DNA of 64,000 bases from Variovorax boronicumulans (GCF_030812215.1 NZ_JAUSSG010000007.1:186001-250000), one strand, 5' to 3'; numbered from the stretch's first letter, positions 50,753-61,646 are shown. Program-made: numbers and translations. The notes: generated by a model from the letters alone, not told the origin.

Positions 50753-50829
50753 AAATGCTCCCTATGAATGGATTCGAGTGATTTTTGGACGCCGTGCGCC
50801 GTTGCGGACGCGGAGGCCGGGGTGCGGTC

Positions 50830-51903
50830 TCAGAGGGAGAGTATCTCTGCGGCGCTGCCGCGCGCCAGCCATTCCTGCAGCTCGTCCGAGAGCCGATCGG
50901 CCTCTCGCGTCGCCTTGCCCCAAGCCGAGATGCGCGCCTGCGCGTCGTTCTGGAAATGGATGAAATCCTTGCGGTCCGGCAGCTTGCCGTTGGGCAGCGA
51001 CTTCACCCACTCGGGATCGGGCGCGAGCACCACCATGCGGTCCAGATAGCCGCTGGCCTTGTGGCGCCAACGCAAGCCCTTGTCGAGCCAGCCCGGCACC
51101 ACGGCTTTCTGGAAGTGCGGGTACAGCACGATGCCTTCGTCGGCCGGCTGGTAGTCCAGGTGCAGGTGATAGTCGGTGATGCCGCCGTCCCAGTACGCGC
51201 CGCGCGGCGCGCCCGGAATGTCGTGCACCGCCGCGAGCAGGAACGGAATGGAGCACGAGGCCTGGAGCACCATGTTGAAGTTGGCCTCGCTCAACGCATG
51301 CTGGCGCGTACGGAAATCCTTGGTGCCGAAAGGCAGCGACGCGCCCGGCGTGGAGAACACGCAGCGCTCCAGCCACGCGCCCAGCCCCTTGCGGTGCAGG
51401 CTGTTGGTCGCGAAGGCGCCCAGGTAGCCGAACGGCGTGCGCGCCCTGCCCTCGCGCCCGAGGATGTGGCGTCCGCGCGAGGTCACCACGTGCAGCCGGT
51501 AGCGCGGGTGGCTCAGCACCTCGCCGATGCGTCCGCCGTAGAAGTCGACCAGGCTTTCGGCAAAGCGCTCGCTGAGCTGGTGCGGGCTCAACCGCTTCTG
51601 GCCCGGCGGCACTTCGAACTGCTGGCGCACGTAGTCGCGCTCGAAGCGCTGGAAGGCGGCCTCCGGGTCCGACAGGCAAGCCGTCGAGAGCCGCCATGCG
51701 CCGATCGACGCGCCCACCAGGTGCACTTGCTGGCTCGACTGCGTGAGCCAGCGGCCGAAGATGAAGCGGTCGAGCGGCCCGAGGATCAGGCCTTTGGGGC
51801 CGCCCGCCGCACCAGGGATGGTGCGGACGTCCCCGGGATTCAGGCCGTGCTGCTCGATGTGCTTGCGGGCCGCGGGGCCGGCGTAGATGCGGAGAGCCTT
51901 CAT
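50830..51903 (-). CDS. Patatin-like phospholipase
   Basis: A 357-residue serine hydrolase. The oxyanion loop is GAAGGPKGLI, the nucleophile S66 is in HLVGASIGAW, and the dyad Asp is in GAYWDGGITDYH. Expected to release fatty acids from phospholipids or other acyl esters. No signal peptide. It starts 34 bp after the tex stop on the same strand, so read-through is likely. Confidence 0.9.
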   Translation of the reverse strand: MKALRIYAGPAARKHIEQHGLNPGDVRTIPGAAGGPKGLILGPLDRFIFGRWLTQSSQQVHLVGASIGAWRLSTACLSDPEAAFQRFERDYVRQQFEVPPGQKRLSPHQLSERFAESLVDFYGGRIGEVLSHPRYRLHVVTSRGRHILGREGRARTPFGYLGAFATNSLHRKGLGAWLERCVFSTPGASLPFGTKDFRTRQHALSEANFNMVLQASCSIPFLLAAVHDIPGAPRGAYWDGGITDYHLHLDYQPADEGIVLYPHFQKAVVPGWLDKGLRWRHKASGYLDRMVVLAPDPEWVKSLPNGKLPDRKDFIHFQNDAQARISAWGKATREADRLSDELQEWLARGSAAEILSL

Positions 51904-51937
51904 GCCGGGTGCGTCAGCAAGAACCGTGCAGCGCGGT

Positions 51938-54313
<2,376 letters not shown>

Positions 54314-54392
54314 GTCTTGAGCGCATCCCTGGCAAAGCGCGGGAGTTTGCCATAGGCGCGGACGGGCGCCGGCGGCAGCGCCCCGCGCGTTG

Positions 54393-55367
54393 TTACAGGC
54401 TGCTCGCGGTTTCCGGCCCGGCGCTGGCGGCCGGCGCGGCTTCGGCGTCCGACAGCACAAGCCGCACGCGCAGCCCGTGCGGCTCGGCGTCCATGACGGC
54501 CAGTTCGCCGCCGAGCGCATCGGCCCGCGCACGCATGCTGCGAAGCCCCTTGCCCAGTTGCTCCAGCGGCATGGGCGCCGATGCCTGGAGGCCGCGGCCG
54601 TTGTCCTGCACCTCGAGCATGAAGCCGCGCGCGCGTCCCAGCGGGCCGAAGCGCACCTCGACGCTGCTCGCGTGGGAATGGCGCAGCACATTCGACAGGG
54701 CCTCTTGTGCGATGCGGCAGATCTGCATCGCGGATTCGGCGGGCAGCGCGCGGGCGAGCGGCACGTCCTGCACATGCCATGCGAGGCCGATGCCCAGCCG
54801 GTCGAACGCCGGCTGCAGCCGATAGCGCAGGTGCGCCAGCCGCTCGACGATGGTGGCCGAGGCTTCGTCGTCCAGGGAGTCCACGGTCATCTGCAGTTCC
54901 AGCAGGCAGGCCTGCAGCGCCTTCGCCAGCTCACTGGGTTCGGCCGCGCGCGGGTCCTGGCTGGCCAGGAGCGCCGTCAGCCGGGAGCCGACGCCGTCGT
55001 GCAGGTCGCTGGCAATGCGGCGCCGCTCGGCCAGCACCGCCTGCACCTGCCGGAAGCGCACGACGCGGCGGCGCGAGAGATACCAGATGCTCACGATCAT
55101 TCCGAGCACGGCTGCGTTGACGCCCTGCAGCGCCCAGAACGCGAGCGGGATGTCGCTGACCTCCACCGACATCGCCGAGGTGGCCCGCAGCACCTGCCCG
55201 GTCACCGGCGTGAGGTGCAGCGCGCCGGCCAACGTGGCCCACAGCAGCATCCGGCGGCGCGAGGCGCGGGGCCAGAGCCAGGCGAGCAGCGCGGACCACG
55301 CGGCGATCGAGAGCCACACGAACTGGTCTTCCAGGTAGTGCGGCAGCTGGGGCACCGAGGACCACAT
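54393..55367 (-). CDS. NarL-type sensor histidine kinase
   Basis: A 324-residue membrane kinase. Three to four N-terminal hydrophobic helices (to about residue 97) lead into a HisKA_3 dimer domain with ERRRIASDLHDGVGSRLTALL, His about 123, and HATPase boxes QEALSNVLRHSHA, VQDNGRGL and GLRSMRARADALGGE. There is no large periplasmic sensor loop. It follows the response regulator gene by 43 bp on the same strand and is surely its partner. Confidence 0.92.
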   Translation of the reverse strand: MWSSVPQLPHYLEDQFVWLSIAAWSALLAWLWPRASRRRMLLWATLAGALHLTPVTGQVLRATSAMSVEVSDIPLAFWALQGVNAAVLGMIVSIWYLSRRRVVRFRQVQAVLAERRRIASDLHDGVGSRLTALLASQDPRAAEPSELAKALQACLLELQMTVDSLDDEASATIVERLAHLRYRLQPAFDRLGIGLAWHVQDVPLARALPAESAMQICRIAQEALSNVLRHSHASSVEVRFGPLGRARGFMLEVQDNGRGLQASAPMPLEQLGKGLRSMRARADALGGELAVMDAEPHGLRVRLVLSDAEAAPAASAGPETASSL

Positions 55368-55410
55368 GATCGTATCGACCCGTTGCGGACCGTTGTTCGT
55401 TGCAACCGTG

Positions 55411-56205
55411 TCAGAGCAGTCCCCGGTGCGAGGCGAAGCTCACTGCCTGGGCGCGGGTGTGCGCGTGCAGCTTGCGGTAGATGTTCTTCACGTGGGCATT
55501 GACCGTCTGGGCGCTGATGGTGAGCTGCAGCGCGATCTCTTCTGTCACATACCCTGTGGCTACAAGTCGCAACACTTCGCGCTCCCTTGCGGACAGCGCG
55601 GCCTTGGTCTCGGGCGGGCGCACCGGACTCTGGTTGCTGCGCTGGTGGTCCAGGTGAACGAGCAGGCGGCGTGCGAGCCGGGGCGTGATGGCGGCGCCCC
55701 CGTTGACCACCTGCAGCACGGCTTGCGCATAGCTCTGGAACCACGCGTTCTTCACCAGGAAACCGGAGGCGCCCAGCTCGAAGGCGTGCAGCACCTGGGG
55801 TTCGTCCTCGATGGCAGAGATGACGATGATCTCCGCCGCACTGCGGTGCTTCTTGGCCTCCTCGATCAGCTCGAAGCCGCTCCCGTCTCCCAGGCGGATG
55901 TCGACCATGAGCACGTCGAATTCGTGTTGCATCAGGAGACGCCGGCCTTCGCGCAGGCTCCCGGCCTGGCCTTCGAGCTGTATGCGCAGATCGCCCAGCA
56001 GTTCCTGCGCAATGACGCGTCTCACGAAGGGGTCGTCATCGACCAGCACGACACGCACCGGCTTGGTCTGTTGTCCGGTCAGGTAGTCGGGCCAGGGGAG
56101 CGTATCGGCGGAGGGTGCGAGCAGCCCGCCGAACTGTCCGGGGTTTGAAAACCCCCTACCACCAGAACCAACTTCCGTCAATGAAATGTCAAGCTCATTT
56201 TCCAT
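55411..56205 (-). CDS. LuxR/NarL-type response regulator
   Basis: A 264-residue regulator. A 48-residue unmatched N-terminal lead precedes the receiver (VVLVDDDPFVRR; phospho-Asp in VLMVDIRLGDGSG; VISAIEDEP; LVKNAW). The LuxR HTH near 198-255 reads LSAREREVLRLVATGYVTEEIALQL, TISAQTVNAHVKNIYRKLHA. A perfect GGGGTTT-GA-AAACCCC inverted repeat (56140-56155) falls inside the lead codons, so the true start might be further in. It is divergent from the Gly/Ala/Ser/Thr-rich exported protein and is the best candidate for its regulator. Confidence 0.9.
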   Translation of the reverse strand: MENELDISLTEVGSGGRGFSNPGQFGGLLAPSADTLPWPDYLTGQQTKPVRVVLVDDDPFVRRVIAQELLGDLRIQLEGQAGSLREGRRLLMQHEFDVLMVDIRLGDGSGFELIEEAKKHRSAAEIIVISAIEDEPQVLHAFELGASGFLVKNAWFQSYAQAVLQVVNGGAAITPRLARRLLVHLDHQRSNQSPVRPPETKAALSAREREVLRLVATGYVTEEIALQLTISAQTVNAHVKNIYRKLHAHTRAQAVSFASHRGLL

Positions 56206-56588
56206 TTCTAGCCCCTCGTGACAAAAACTACCGCTTGTTCGTGAGCAAAAGTTAATTCATTTCTACTCAAATTTTGCCCAAGCGCTTTTTTGATTACTTT
56301 GGTTTCATCCTGTTGCAGTCGGGGCCAAGTGTGTACTAAAGGCGTAGAAGTAACGAGCCTCACCATGCGGAAACAAGCCCTTCGGCAGGGCGTCCGAACC
56401 ACGCTTGTCCATAGCTTTCGCCATAGCCTTGCACTACCCACCACAGGGCATTTTTCGATCCCTCCCCGACGCTGAAACTGCATCCCGGTCGCAACGGAAA
56501 CATTCAATCCCGGCTCGCTGACCGTTGGCTGGTTGACCGGATTCGCCGGCAACCAGGTTCGTTTCAACACTATCGAGGAAGCATCATC
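56206..56588. other. Long divergent regulatory region
   Basis: 383 bp between the response regulator and the low-complexity exported protein. The first 130 bp are AT-rich and probably carry the regulator promoter. A weak + strand promoter candidate is TTGCAG (56313-56318), 15 bp, TACTAA (56334-56339, preceded by GTG as in extended -10 boxes). That would leave a leader of about 245 bases, with a small hairpin GCCCT-TCGGC-AGGGC at 56377-56391. No coding frame here is convincing. Confidence 0.4.
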
Positions 56589-57278
56589 ATGAAGAAGACT
56601 CTCATCACGGCAGCCGTGGTCCTGCTTGCAGGCGTGGCCTCTGCGACCAGCACCACAGCCCTGGCCGTCACCAACACGACCACCGGCTCTTCCAGCTCGG
56701 CCGGCTCGGTGGCAGCAAGTTCCGGCACGGGCAGCGCACTCAGCTACAACGCAGCCAACTCCAGCTCGTCGGCCACCGCCAATGCAGCCGGCGGCGCGAT
56801 CAGCATCCCGGGTCTGCGTGTCGGTGGTGCAACAGCCAGCGGCTCGGCAACCACGCAGGGCCGCGTGACCAGCGTGGCCGCAACGACCGGCAACGGCGCT
56901 GCCATCGGCGGTGCAAATGCCTCGGCCAATGCAGGTTCGAGCGCCAGCGCGAACTACTCCGCAGGCGGCCCCAACGCCGTGAGCGGCTCCGCAGGCGGCG
57001 GCGCGACCTCTGCCACCAACAACACGGCCGGCACGGCAGCTGGCCCTGGCGGCGGCCTGGCCGTGGTGACGCGCACCTCGGGCACGACCTCGGGCTACAG
57101 CGCCTCGTCGGGCGCCGTCAACGGCATCGTCAACGGCACGACCACCTCGGCGACGGCGGGCTCGACCGGCGGCTCCTTCGGCGTGACCAACTTCTCGATC
57201 GGCAATGCCGGCGGCTTCAGCAACGGTGGCGGCACCAGCGGTGGCGCAGGCGCCGGTGCAACCGCATCGGCTCCCTGA
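56589..57278 (+). CDS. Exported Gly/Ala/Ser/Thr-rich low-complexity protein
   Basis: A 229-residue protein; GAGGAA at 56575-56580 precedes the ATG. A signal peptide (MKKTLITAAVVLLAGVASATS) leads into a chain almost wholly of Ala, Gly, Ser, Thr, Asn and Val with alternating small residues (for example TGNGAAIGGANASANAGSSA and VSGSAGGGATSATNNTAGTA). There are no cysteines and few charges (three or four Arg, no Asp/Glu/Lys in the mature part). This composition fits a secreted beta-structured fibre, coat or amyloid-like subunit, but no known family (curli CsgA, FapC) is matched. It leads a three-gene set of exported proteins. Confidence 0.75.
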   Translation: MKKTLITAAVVLLAGVASATSTTALAVTNTTTGSSSSAGSVAASSGTGSALSYNAANSSSSATANAAGGAISIPGLRVGGATASGSATTQGRVTSVAATTGNGAAIGGANASANAGSSASANYSAGGPNAVSGSAGGGATSATNNTAGTAAGPGGGLAVVTRTSGTTSGYSASSGAVNGIVNGTTTSATAGSTGGSFGVTNFSIGNAGGFSNGGGTSGGAGAGATASAP

Positions 57279-57310
57279 ACGGGGCATGCCACGGTTGTTG
57301 GACCAGAAAT

Positions 57311-57333
57311 GGGGAGGGGCACGCCCCCTCCCC
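57311..57333 (+). repeat. Intercistronic GC-rich hairpin
   Basis: GGGGAGGGG (57311-57319) pairs perfectly with CCCCTCCCC (57325-57333) around a five-base loop, with no T-run after it. It lies between the first two exported-protein genes, just before the AAAGGAG ribosome site of the second. It could stabilise the upstream mRNA or limit expression of the downstream gene. Confidence 0.65.
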
Positions 57334-57355
57334 TGGCTTTCAAAGGAGTGAGAAC

Positions 57356-58273
57356 ATGAAAAAACTGATTGTCCTGACCTTGATGGGCTTGTCCGCGGGC
57401 GCCTTTGCGCAGACCACGGCGGGCGGCGCCAACAACCAGTCATCGAGTTCGGCCACCACGTCGGCACAGGGCAACACCCAGGCCGTCAACTTCAACAGCA
57501 GCGCCCCGGCCGAGACCCGCTCGACGCTGAGCAGCAACCAGAACATCAACAACACCGGCGCCACCACGAGCACTGTCGACTACCGGGGTAGCTACACGGT
57601 CAAGAACGTGCCGTCGGTCAACGGGCCCAACCTGACCACCAGCAACGACACCTGCATGGGCAGCACGAGCGCCAGTGCGAATGGCCCGGGCGTCGGCATC
57701 AGCTTCGGAACCACCTGGACGGACGAGCACTGCAAGCGCCTGAAGATGAGCCGCGAGCTCTGGAACAAGGGCATGAAGGCGGCGTCGCTCGCCATGGACT
57801 GCATGGATTCGGCCGCGATGGCGGCGCTGGAGATGACCGGCACGAAATGTCCGCAGTCCATGACCGCCGAGGAGCGGGTGAGCGCGTTCGGGCCCTATGC
57901 ATCGCCGGCGAACGCCGCGGCGCAGGTGACCGGGCGCCCGGTCGCGGCCATGACGCCTCCCATGCCGGCCGTGCAGCCCGTCGCCGTGTCGGTGCAGCCG
58001 ATGCAGCCGCCGCAGGCGGTGGTCATCGCGCCGCCGGTGGCTTCGGTGCCCCCGCCCACGTCGACGTCCACGCCGACCCCGCTGCCATTGCCGCAGGCAC
58101 CCCTCGTCGAGGCGACGCCCGCGCCGCAGGCAGCGGCAGCTCCGGTGCAGCCCCCGCAGGAAGAACCGCACCAGGCGGCGGTGACGATGCCGGTCGAGCC
58201 GGCCGGCATGGTGGCCGTCGAGCCCATCGGCGAGATCGCGGCGGCTCCGCAAGCGGCAGCCGTTCCGCAATGA
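57356..58273 (+). CDS. Exported protein with Cys-containing central domain and Pro-rich tail
   Basis: A 305-residue protein; AAAGGAG at 57342-57348 sets the start. Signal peptide MKKLIVLTLMGLSAGAFAQ. Residues 20-90 are Ser/Thr/Asn/Gln-rich and resemble the low-complexity style of the previous product. A small domain at about 100-170 has four cysteines (DTCMGSTSASANGPGVGISF, DEHCKRLKMSRELWNKGMKA, AMDCMDSAAMAALEMTGTKC). The last 110 residues are Pro/Ala/Val-rich, as in wall- or membrane-spanning linkers. No known family is assigned. It may be an assembly or anchoring partner of the first product. Confidence 0.7.
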   Translation: MKKLIVLTLMGLSAGAFAQTTAGGANNQSSSSATTSAQGNTQAVNFNSSAPAETRSTLSSNQNINNTGATTSTVDYRGSYTVKNVPSVNGPNLTTSNDTCMGSTSASANGPGVGISFGTTWTDEHCKRLKMSRELWNKGMKAASLAMDCMDSAAMAALEMTGTKCPQSMTAEERVSAFGPYASPANAAAQVTGRPVAAMTPPMPAVQPVAVSVQPMQPPQAVVIAPPVASVPPPTSTSTPTPLPLPQAPLVEATPAPQAAAAPVQPPQEEPHQAAVTMPVEPAGMVAVEPIGEIAAAPQAAAVPQ

Positions 58274-58286
58274 CAGCCCGGAGCCC

Positions 58287-58613
58287 ATGATGACCAGGAC
58301 CGTACTCCTCCTCTGGATCGCGGCTTGTTGCGTCGCCACGGCCTCCGCGGGGCCTGTCGTTCCCAACCTGCGCATCGAACGGGTGACCTTCGGCAGCGGC
58401 CTGCAGAACGCCAGCGGCACCGACAACGCCGAGCCGGTCGGCGACCTCGGCGTGTGGCACGTGCCGCAGTACCTGCCCGGCTATCCGACGTCGGCGACCA
58501 TCTGGCCGCGCGTGGTCGTGATCCAGTGCGCCAACGAGCTGTGCTCGGGCTACGAGGTCACGCCCGAACTGGGGCGCGGCGAATACCTGTTCTTCCGGCC
58601 GGCGCGGAAGTAG
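58287..58613 (+). CDS. Small exported protein, third gene of the set
   Basis: A 108-residue protein with a signal peptide (MMTRTVLLLWIAACCVATASA) and a compact mature part containing two cysteines (VIQCANELCSGYEV) likely to form a disulfide. PQYLPGYPTSATIWPRVVVIQ suggests a beta-rich fold. No family recognised. It starts 13 bp after the second gene and is followed by a terminator, so the three exported genes form one unit. Confidence 0.7.
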   Translation: MMTRTVLLLWIAACCVATASAGPVVPNLRIERVTFGSGLQNASGTDNAEPVGDLGVWHVPQYLPGYPTSATIWPRVVVIQCANELCSGYEVTPELGRGEYLFFRPARK

Positions 58614-58638
58614 CAGGGCCTGATGGAGCCATAGCAAG

Positions 58639-58665
58639 CGCGGCCGGGTCACCCGGCCGCGTTTT
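58639..58665 (+). terminator. Rho-independent terminator of the exported-protein operon
   Basis: CGCGGCCGGGT (58639-58649) pairs perfectly with ACCCGGCCGCG (58651-58661), then TTTT. Real loop closure would open two or three central pairs. It separates the exported-protein genes from the GIY-YIG/MarR pair. Confidence 0.8.
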
Positions 58666-58684
58666 GCCGTGCGGCCTCATTTTT

Positions 58685-58725
58685 ACCCGGGTTATATTGT
58701 CTTTTGTATTTCACCCGGGTAATAT
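58685..58725 (+). promoter_or_regulatory. Promoter with two ACCCGGGT operator palindromes
   Basis: A -35 TTGTCT (58697-58702), 17-bp spacer and -10 TAATAT (58720-58725) form a near-ideal sigma-70 promoter. The palindrome ACCCGGGT occurs at 58685-58692 (just upstream of -35) and 58713-58720 (abutting -10), centres 28 bp apart, both with A/T-rich flanks. Transcription would start at about 58732, one base from the ATG. Confidence 0.75.
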
Positions 58726-58732
58726 CTGCGGC

Positions 58733-59095
58733 ATGAACATGCCCCAGGAGACGCGGCGCGCCCTCGTCAGGAAATACAAGGAAACGGTGCTCCCCGCGGG
58801 CATCTTCGTCATCCGCAACACGCTCAACGGCCGCGTCTACCTGGCCGGCAGCCTCGACGTCGAAGGCGCGATGAACCGGGCCCGCTTCGAACTGGGCCTG
58901 CGTTCGCACCGCAACAAGGCGCTGGTGCGCGACTGGATCGCGCACGGCGCCGAGCACTTCAGCTTCGAGGTGATCGACCGCGTGAAGGAGCGCGACGACC
59001 CGGCCTTCGACCGCGCCGCCGAACTCGAGAAGCTGCTCGACCTTTGGCGCGAAGAACTCCAGTGCACCGGCGACAAGGGCTACAACACGCCATGA
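58733..59095 (+). CDS. GIY-YIG nuclease family protein
   Basis: A 120-residue protein. PAGIFVIRNTLNGRVYLAGS is a variant of the GIY-YIG core (GIF...VYL), followed by NRARFELGLRSHRNKALVRDWIAHG and FSFEVIDRV with AAELEKLLDLW. Compared with classical nucleases the first Tyr of the motif is Phe. The ATG at 58733 has no Shine-Dalgarno and lies at the predicted transcription start, so the mRNA may be leaderless; the ATG at 58739 is the alternative. It overlaps the MarR gene by four bases. Confidence 0.83.
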   Translation: MNMPQETRRALVRKYKETVLPAGIFVIRNTLNGRVYLAGSLDVEGAMNRARFELGLRSHRNKALVRDWIAHGAEHFSFEVIDRVKERDDPAFDRAAELEKLLDLWREELQCTGDKGYNTP

Positions 59096-59532
59096 GCGCC
59101 GATGCGCTGGATTTCTGCCTCGCCATCAGCCGTGCCCATGCCAGCCTGAACCTGGAGCTCCAGGAAAACCTGGGCGCCTTCCACGGGCTGGACTACGAAG
59201 ACTTCAGGCTGCTCCATCTGCTGCTGCGCGCCGAAGGCGGCCGCATGGCGATGTCCGGGCTTTCGCGCGCCTTGGGGTTGCCGATGTCGGCGCTGCTTCG
59301 CAAAATGGTCCTGCTCGAAAAAACAGGACTGGCCGAACGCACGGCCGGCGCGAATGGAGACCCCCGCCGCCACGCAGCCATCCGCCCGGGCGGCCGACAA
59401 CTGATGCAGGCTGCGGTCACGACCGTCGAAGCGATCTGCGCCGATGCGGTGAAATCGCTGGCCCCCGAAAGCCTGCCGCCCATCCGTGCCGCGCTCCTTG
59501 CGCTTTGCCTCGACGACACACCGAACGCCTGA
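59092..59532 (+). CDS. MarR-family regulator
   Basis: A 146-residue winged-helix regulator: LDYEDFRLLHLLLRAEGGRMAMSGLSRALGLPMSALLRKMVLLEKTGLAERTAGANGDPRRHAA has the helix-turn-helix and wing of MarR proteins (DPRR wing). The start overlaps the GIY-YIG stop (ATGA). It probably binds the two ACCCGGGT sites in its own promoter. Confidence 0.88.
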   Translation: MSADALDFCLAISRAHASLNLELQENLGAFHGLDYEDFRLLHLLLRAEGGRMAMSGLSRALGLPMSALLRKMVLLEKTGLAERTAGANGDPRRHAAIRPGGRQLMQAAVTTVEAICADAVKSLAPESLPPIRAALLALCLDDTPNA

Positions 59533-59597
59533 AGGTGTGAACGAGTAGATTACGCACCTCACTCGAACGGACCGGAAGAAAAAGCACCCCATTCGAC

Positions 59598-60173
59598 ATG
59601 CCATCCGATACGCAACCCATCCACCTGATCGTCTTCGCCGGCTTCAAGCGCATCGCCGAAGGAAGCACGGCCGAAGTGCTCGCCCAATTGCGCGAACGCA
59701 AGGACGACACGCCCTACCTCATCTTCGACGCGCAGACCGGCGAGTCGCTCGACTTCGACGTGCACAACCAGTCCGGTGTCGTGCCGCACGCGACCAGCGC
59801 CGAAGCCCATGACGACGCGCCGCGCGGCGTGGGCCGCCCGAAGCTGGGCGTGGTCGCACGCGAAGTCACGCTGCTGCCGCGTCACTGGGACTGGCTCAAC
59901 CGCCAGCCCGGCGGTGCCTCGGTCGCACTGCGGCGGCTGGTGCAGGAAGCGAGCCGCGTCAACGCCGACCGCGACGCCGTGCGCGCCTCGCGCGAATCCA
60001 CCTACCGCTTCATGACCGCGATCGCCGGCGCCCTGCCCGGCTTCGAGGAAGCCACGCGCGCGCTGTTCGCCGGCGAGCGCAACCGCTTCGAGGGCCTCAT
60101 CGACGCCTGGCCCGCGGACCTGCGCACCCATCTCCAAAAACTGTCAGCCGCCGGCTGGAGCACCCCTGCATGA
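59598..60173 (+). CDS. DUF2239 family protein
   Basis: A 191-residue cytoplasmic protein with the DUF2239 order: HLIVFAGFKRIAEGS, TPYLIFDAQTGESLDFD, GRPKLGVVAREVTLLPRHWDWL, GGASVALRRLVQEA, YRFMTAIAGALPGFEEATRALFAGD-like (here AGERNRFEGLI) and WPADLRTHLQ. Members are annotated only by this domain. The stop overlaps the MATE gene start by four bases, so the two are translated together. Confidence 0.85.
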   Translation: MPSDTQPIHLIVFAGFKRIAEGSTAEVLAQLRERKDDTPYLIFDAQTGESLDFDVHNQSGVVPHATSAEAHDDAPRGVGRPKLGVVAREVTLLPRHWDWLNRQPGGASVALRRLVQEASRVNADRDAVRASRESTYRFMTAIAGALPGFEEATRALFAGERNRFEGLIDAWPADLRTHLQKLSAAGWSTPA

Positions 60174-61630
60174 GCGCCCCCCCCGCGACTTCGACGACCT
60201 CAACCTCGACAGCGACTCCCGCAAATCCAACGCCCCCCGCAACCGGCCCGAGCGGCCTCAAAGGCGTGCCTGTGGCGCCCGTCGGCGCCGCCCGCCCGCT
60301 GTGGAAGGTGTTTCTCTTCTTCCTCGCCCCGATGTTGCTCAGCAACATCCTGCAGTCGCTCTCGGGCACGCTCAACAACGTCTACGTGGGGCAGATGCTC
60401 GGCGTGGGCGCGCTGGCGGCGGTGTCCAGCTTCTTTCCGGTGATGTTCTTCTTCATCGCCTTCATCATCGGCCTGGGCGCCGGCGCATCGGTGCTCATCG
60501 GCCAGGCCTGGGGCGCGCGCGATGCCGCGAAGGCCAAGGCCGTGGCCGGCACCACGCTCACTGTCGGCGTGCTGATGGGCCTGGTGATCGCGGTGTTCGG
60601 CGGCGCCTTCACCACGCCGATGCTGGCCGCGCTGGGCACGCCGCCCGACGTGCTGGCCGACTCCACGCGCTACGCCCGCATCATGCTGATCGCGATGCCT
60701 GGCGTGTTCGTGTTCCTGCTCGCCACCGCCATGCTGCGCGGGGTGGGCGACACGGTCACGCCGCTGCTCACGCTGGTGATCTCGACCCTGATCGGCCTGG
60801 TGGTGACGCCCGCGCTCATCCGCGGCTGGGGCGGCTTGCCGCAACTGGGCGTGGCCAGCGGCGCATGGGCCTCGGTGCTGTCGTTCGTGGTGGCCACCAC
60901 CTGGCTGGGCTTCCGCCTGCGCCAGAAAAAGAGCCCGCTCGCGCCCGATGCGGAGTTCTTCCGCTATCTGCGCATCCAGCCGCAACTGCTGAAGGCCGTG
61001 CTGCGCATCGGCGTGCCCACGGGCGTGCAGATGATCGTGGTGGCGCTGGCCGAAGTGGTGCTGCTGTCGATGGTCAACAGCTACGGCTCCAACGCGACTG
61101 CCGCCTATGGCGCGGTGAACCAGGTGGTGGCGTATGTGCAGTTCCCGGCCATCTCGATCGCCATTGCCGCTTCGATCCTCGGCGCGCAGGCCATCGGTGC
61201 GGGCCGCGCCGACCGGCTCGGCGCCATCACCCAAACGGCGCTGATGATGAACCTCGTGCTGACCGGCGGCCTCGTGCTGCTGGGCTACCTGTTCTCGCGG
61301 CCGCTCATGGGCTTCTTCATCACCAGCGCGCCGGTGATCGAGATCGCGCAGACGCTGCTGCACATCATGCTGTGGAGCCTGGTGATCTTCGGCATGGCCG
61401 CGGCCACCTCGGGCGTCATGCGCGCGAGCGGCTCGGTGCTGGTGCCGACGCTGATTTCCATCGTCTGCATCCTTGGGGTCGAGGTGCCGGTGGCCTGGTT
61501 CATGAGCCACCGCATCGGGCTGGACGGCATCTGGATCGCCTACCCGGTGACCTTCGGCGCGATGCTGCTGCTGCAGACCGCGTACTACCAGCTGGTGTGG
61601 CGCAAGAAGGCCATTCACAAGCTGGTGTGA
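60170..61630 (+). CDS. MATE-family multidrug exporter
   Basis: A 486-residue membrane protein. After a 40-residue Pro/Thr/Ala-rich lead, twelve hydrophobic helices follow in two related halves: FLAPMLLSNILQSLSGTLNNVYVGQMLGVGALAAVSSFFPV and the second-half equivalent VLRIGVPTGVQMIVVALAEVVLLSMVNSYGSNATAAYGAV. Expected to export cationic compounds against Na+ or H+. Its stop lies 16 bp from that of the convergent VOC gene. Confidence 0.93.
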   Translation: MSAPPATSTTSTSTATPANPTPPATGPSGLKGVPVAPVGAARPLWKVFLFFLAPMLLSNILQSLSGTLNNVYVGQMLGVGALAAVSSFFPVMFFFIAFIIGLGAGASVLIGQAWGARDAAKAKAVAGTTLTVGVLMGLVIAVFGGAFTTPMLAALGTPPDVLADSTRYARIMLIAMPGVFVFLLATAMLRGVGDTVTPLLTLVISTLIGLVVTPALIRGWGGLPQLGVASGAWASVLSFVVATTWLGFRLRQKKSPLAPDAEFFRYLRIQPQLLKAVLRIGVPTGVQMIVVALAEVVLLSMVNSYGSNATAAYGAVNQVVAYVQFPAISIAIAASILGAQAIGAGRADRLGAITQTALMMNLVLTGGLVLLGYLFSRPLMGFFITSAPVIEIAQTLLHIMLWSLVIFGMAAATSGVMRASGSVLVPTLISIVCILGVEVPVAWFMSHRIGLDGIWIAYPVTFGAMLLLQTAYYQLVWRKKAIHKLV

Positions 61631-61646
61631 GCAGCGGCGCCGCGGT

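Noticed and set aside
56140..56155. GGGGTTT-GA-AAACCCC as a terminator or operator
   Set aside because: The two-base loop is too tight for a hairpin and the site lies inside the regulator coding sequence; kept only as a note on the possible start choice.
56290..56475. 61-codon + strand frame upstream of the low-complexity protein
   Set aside because: No ribosome site, Arg/Ser/His-rich composition and position in a regulatory gap; most likely chance.
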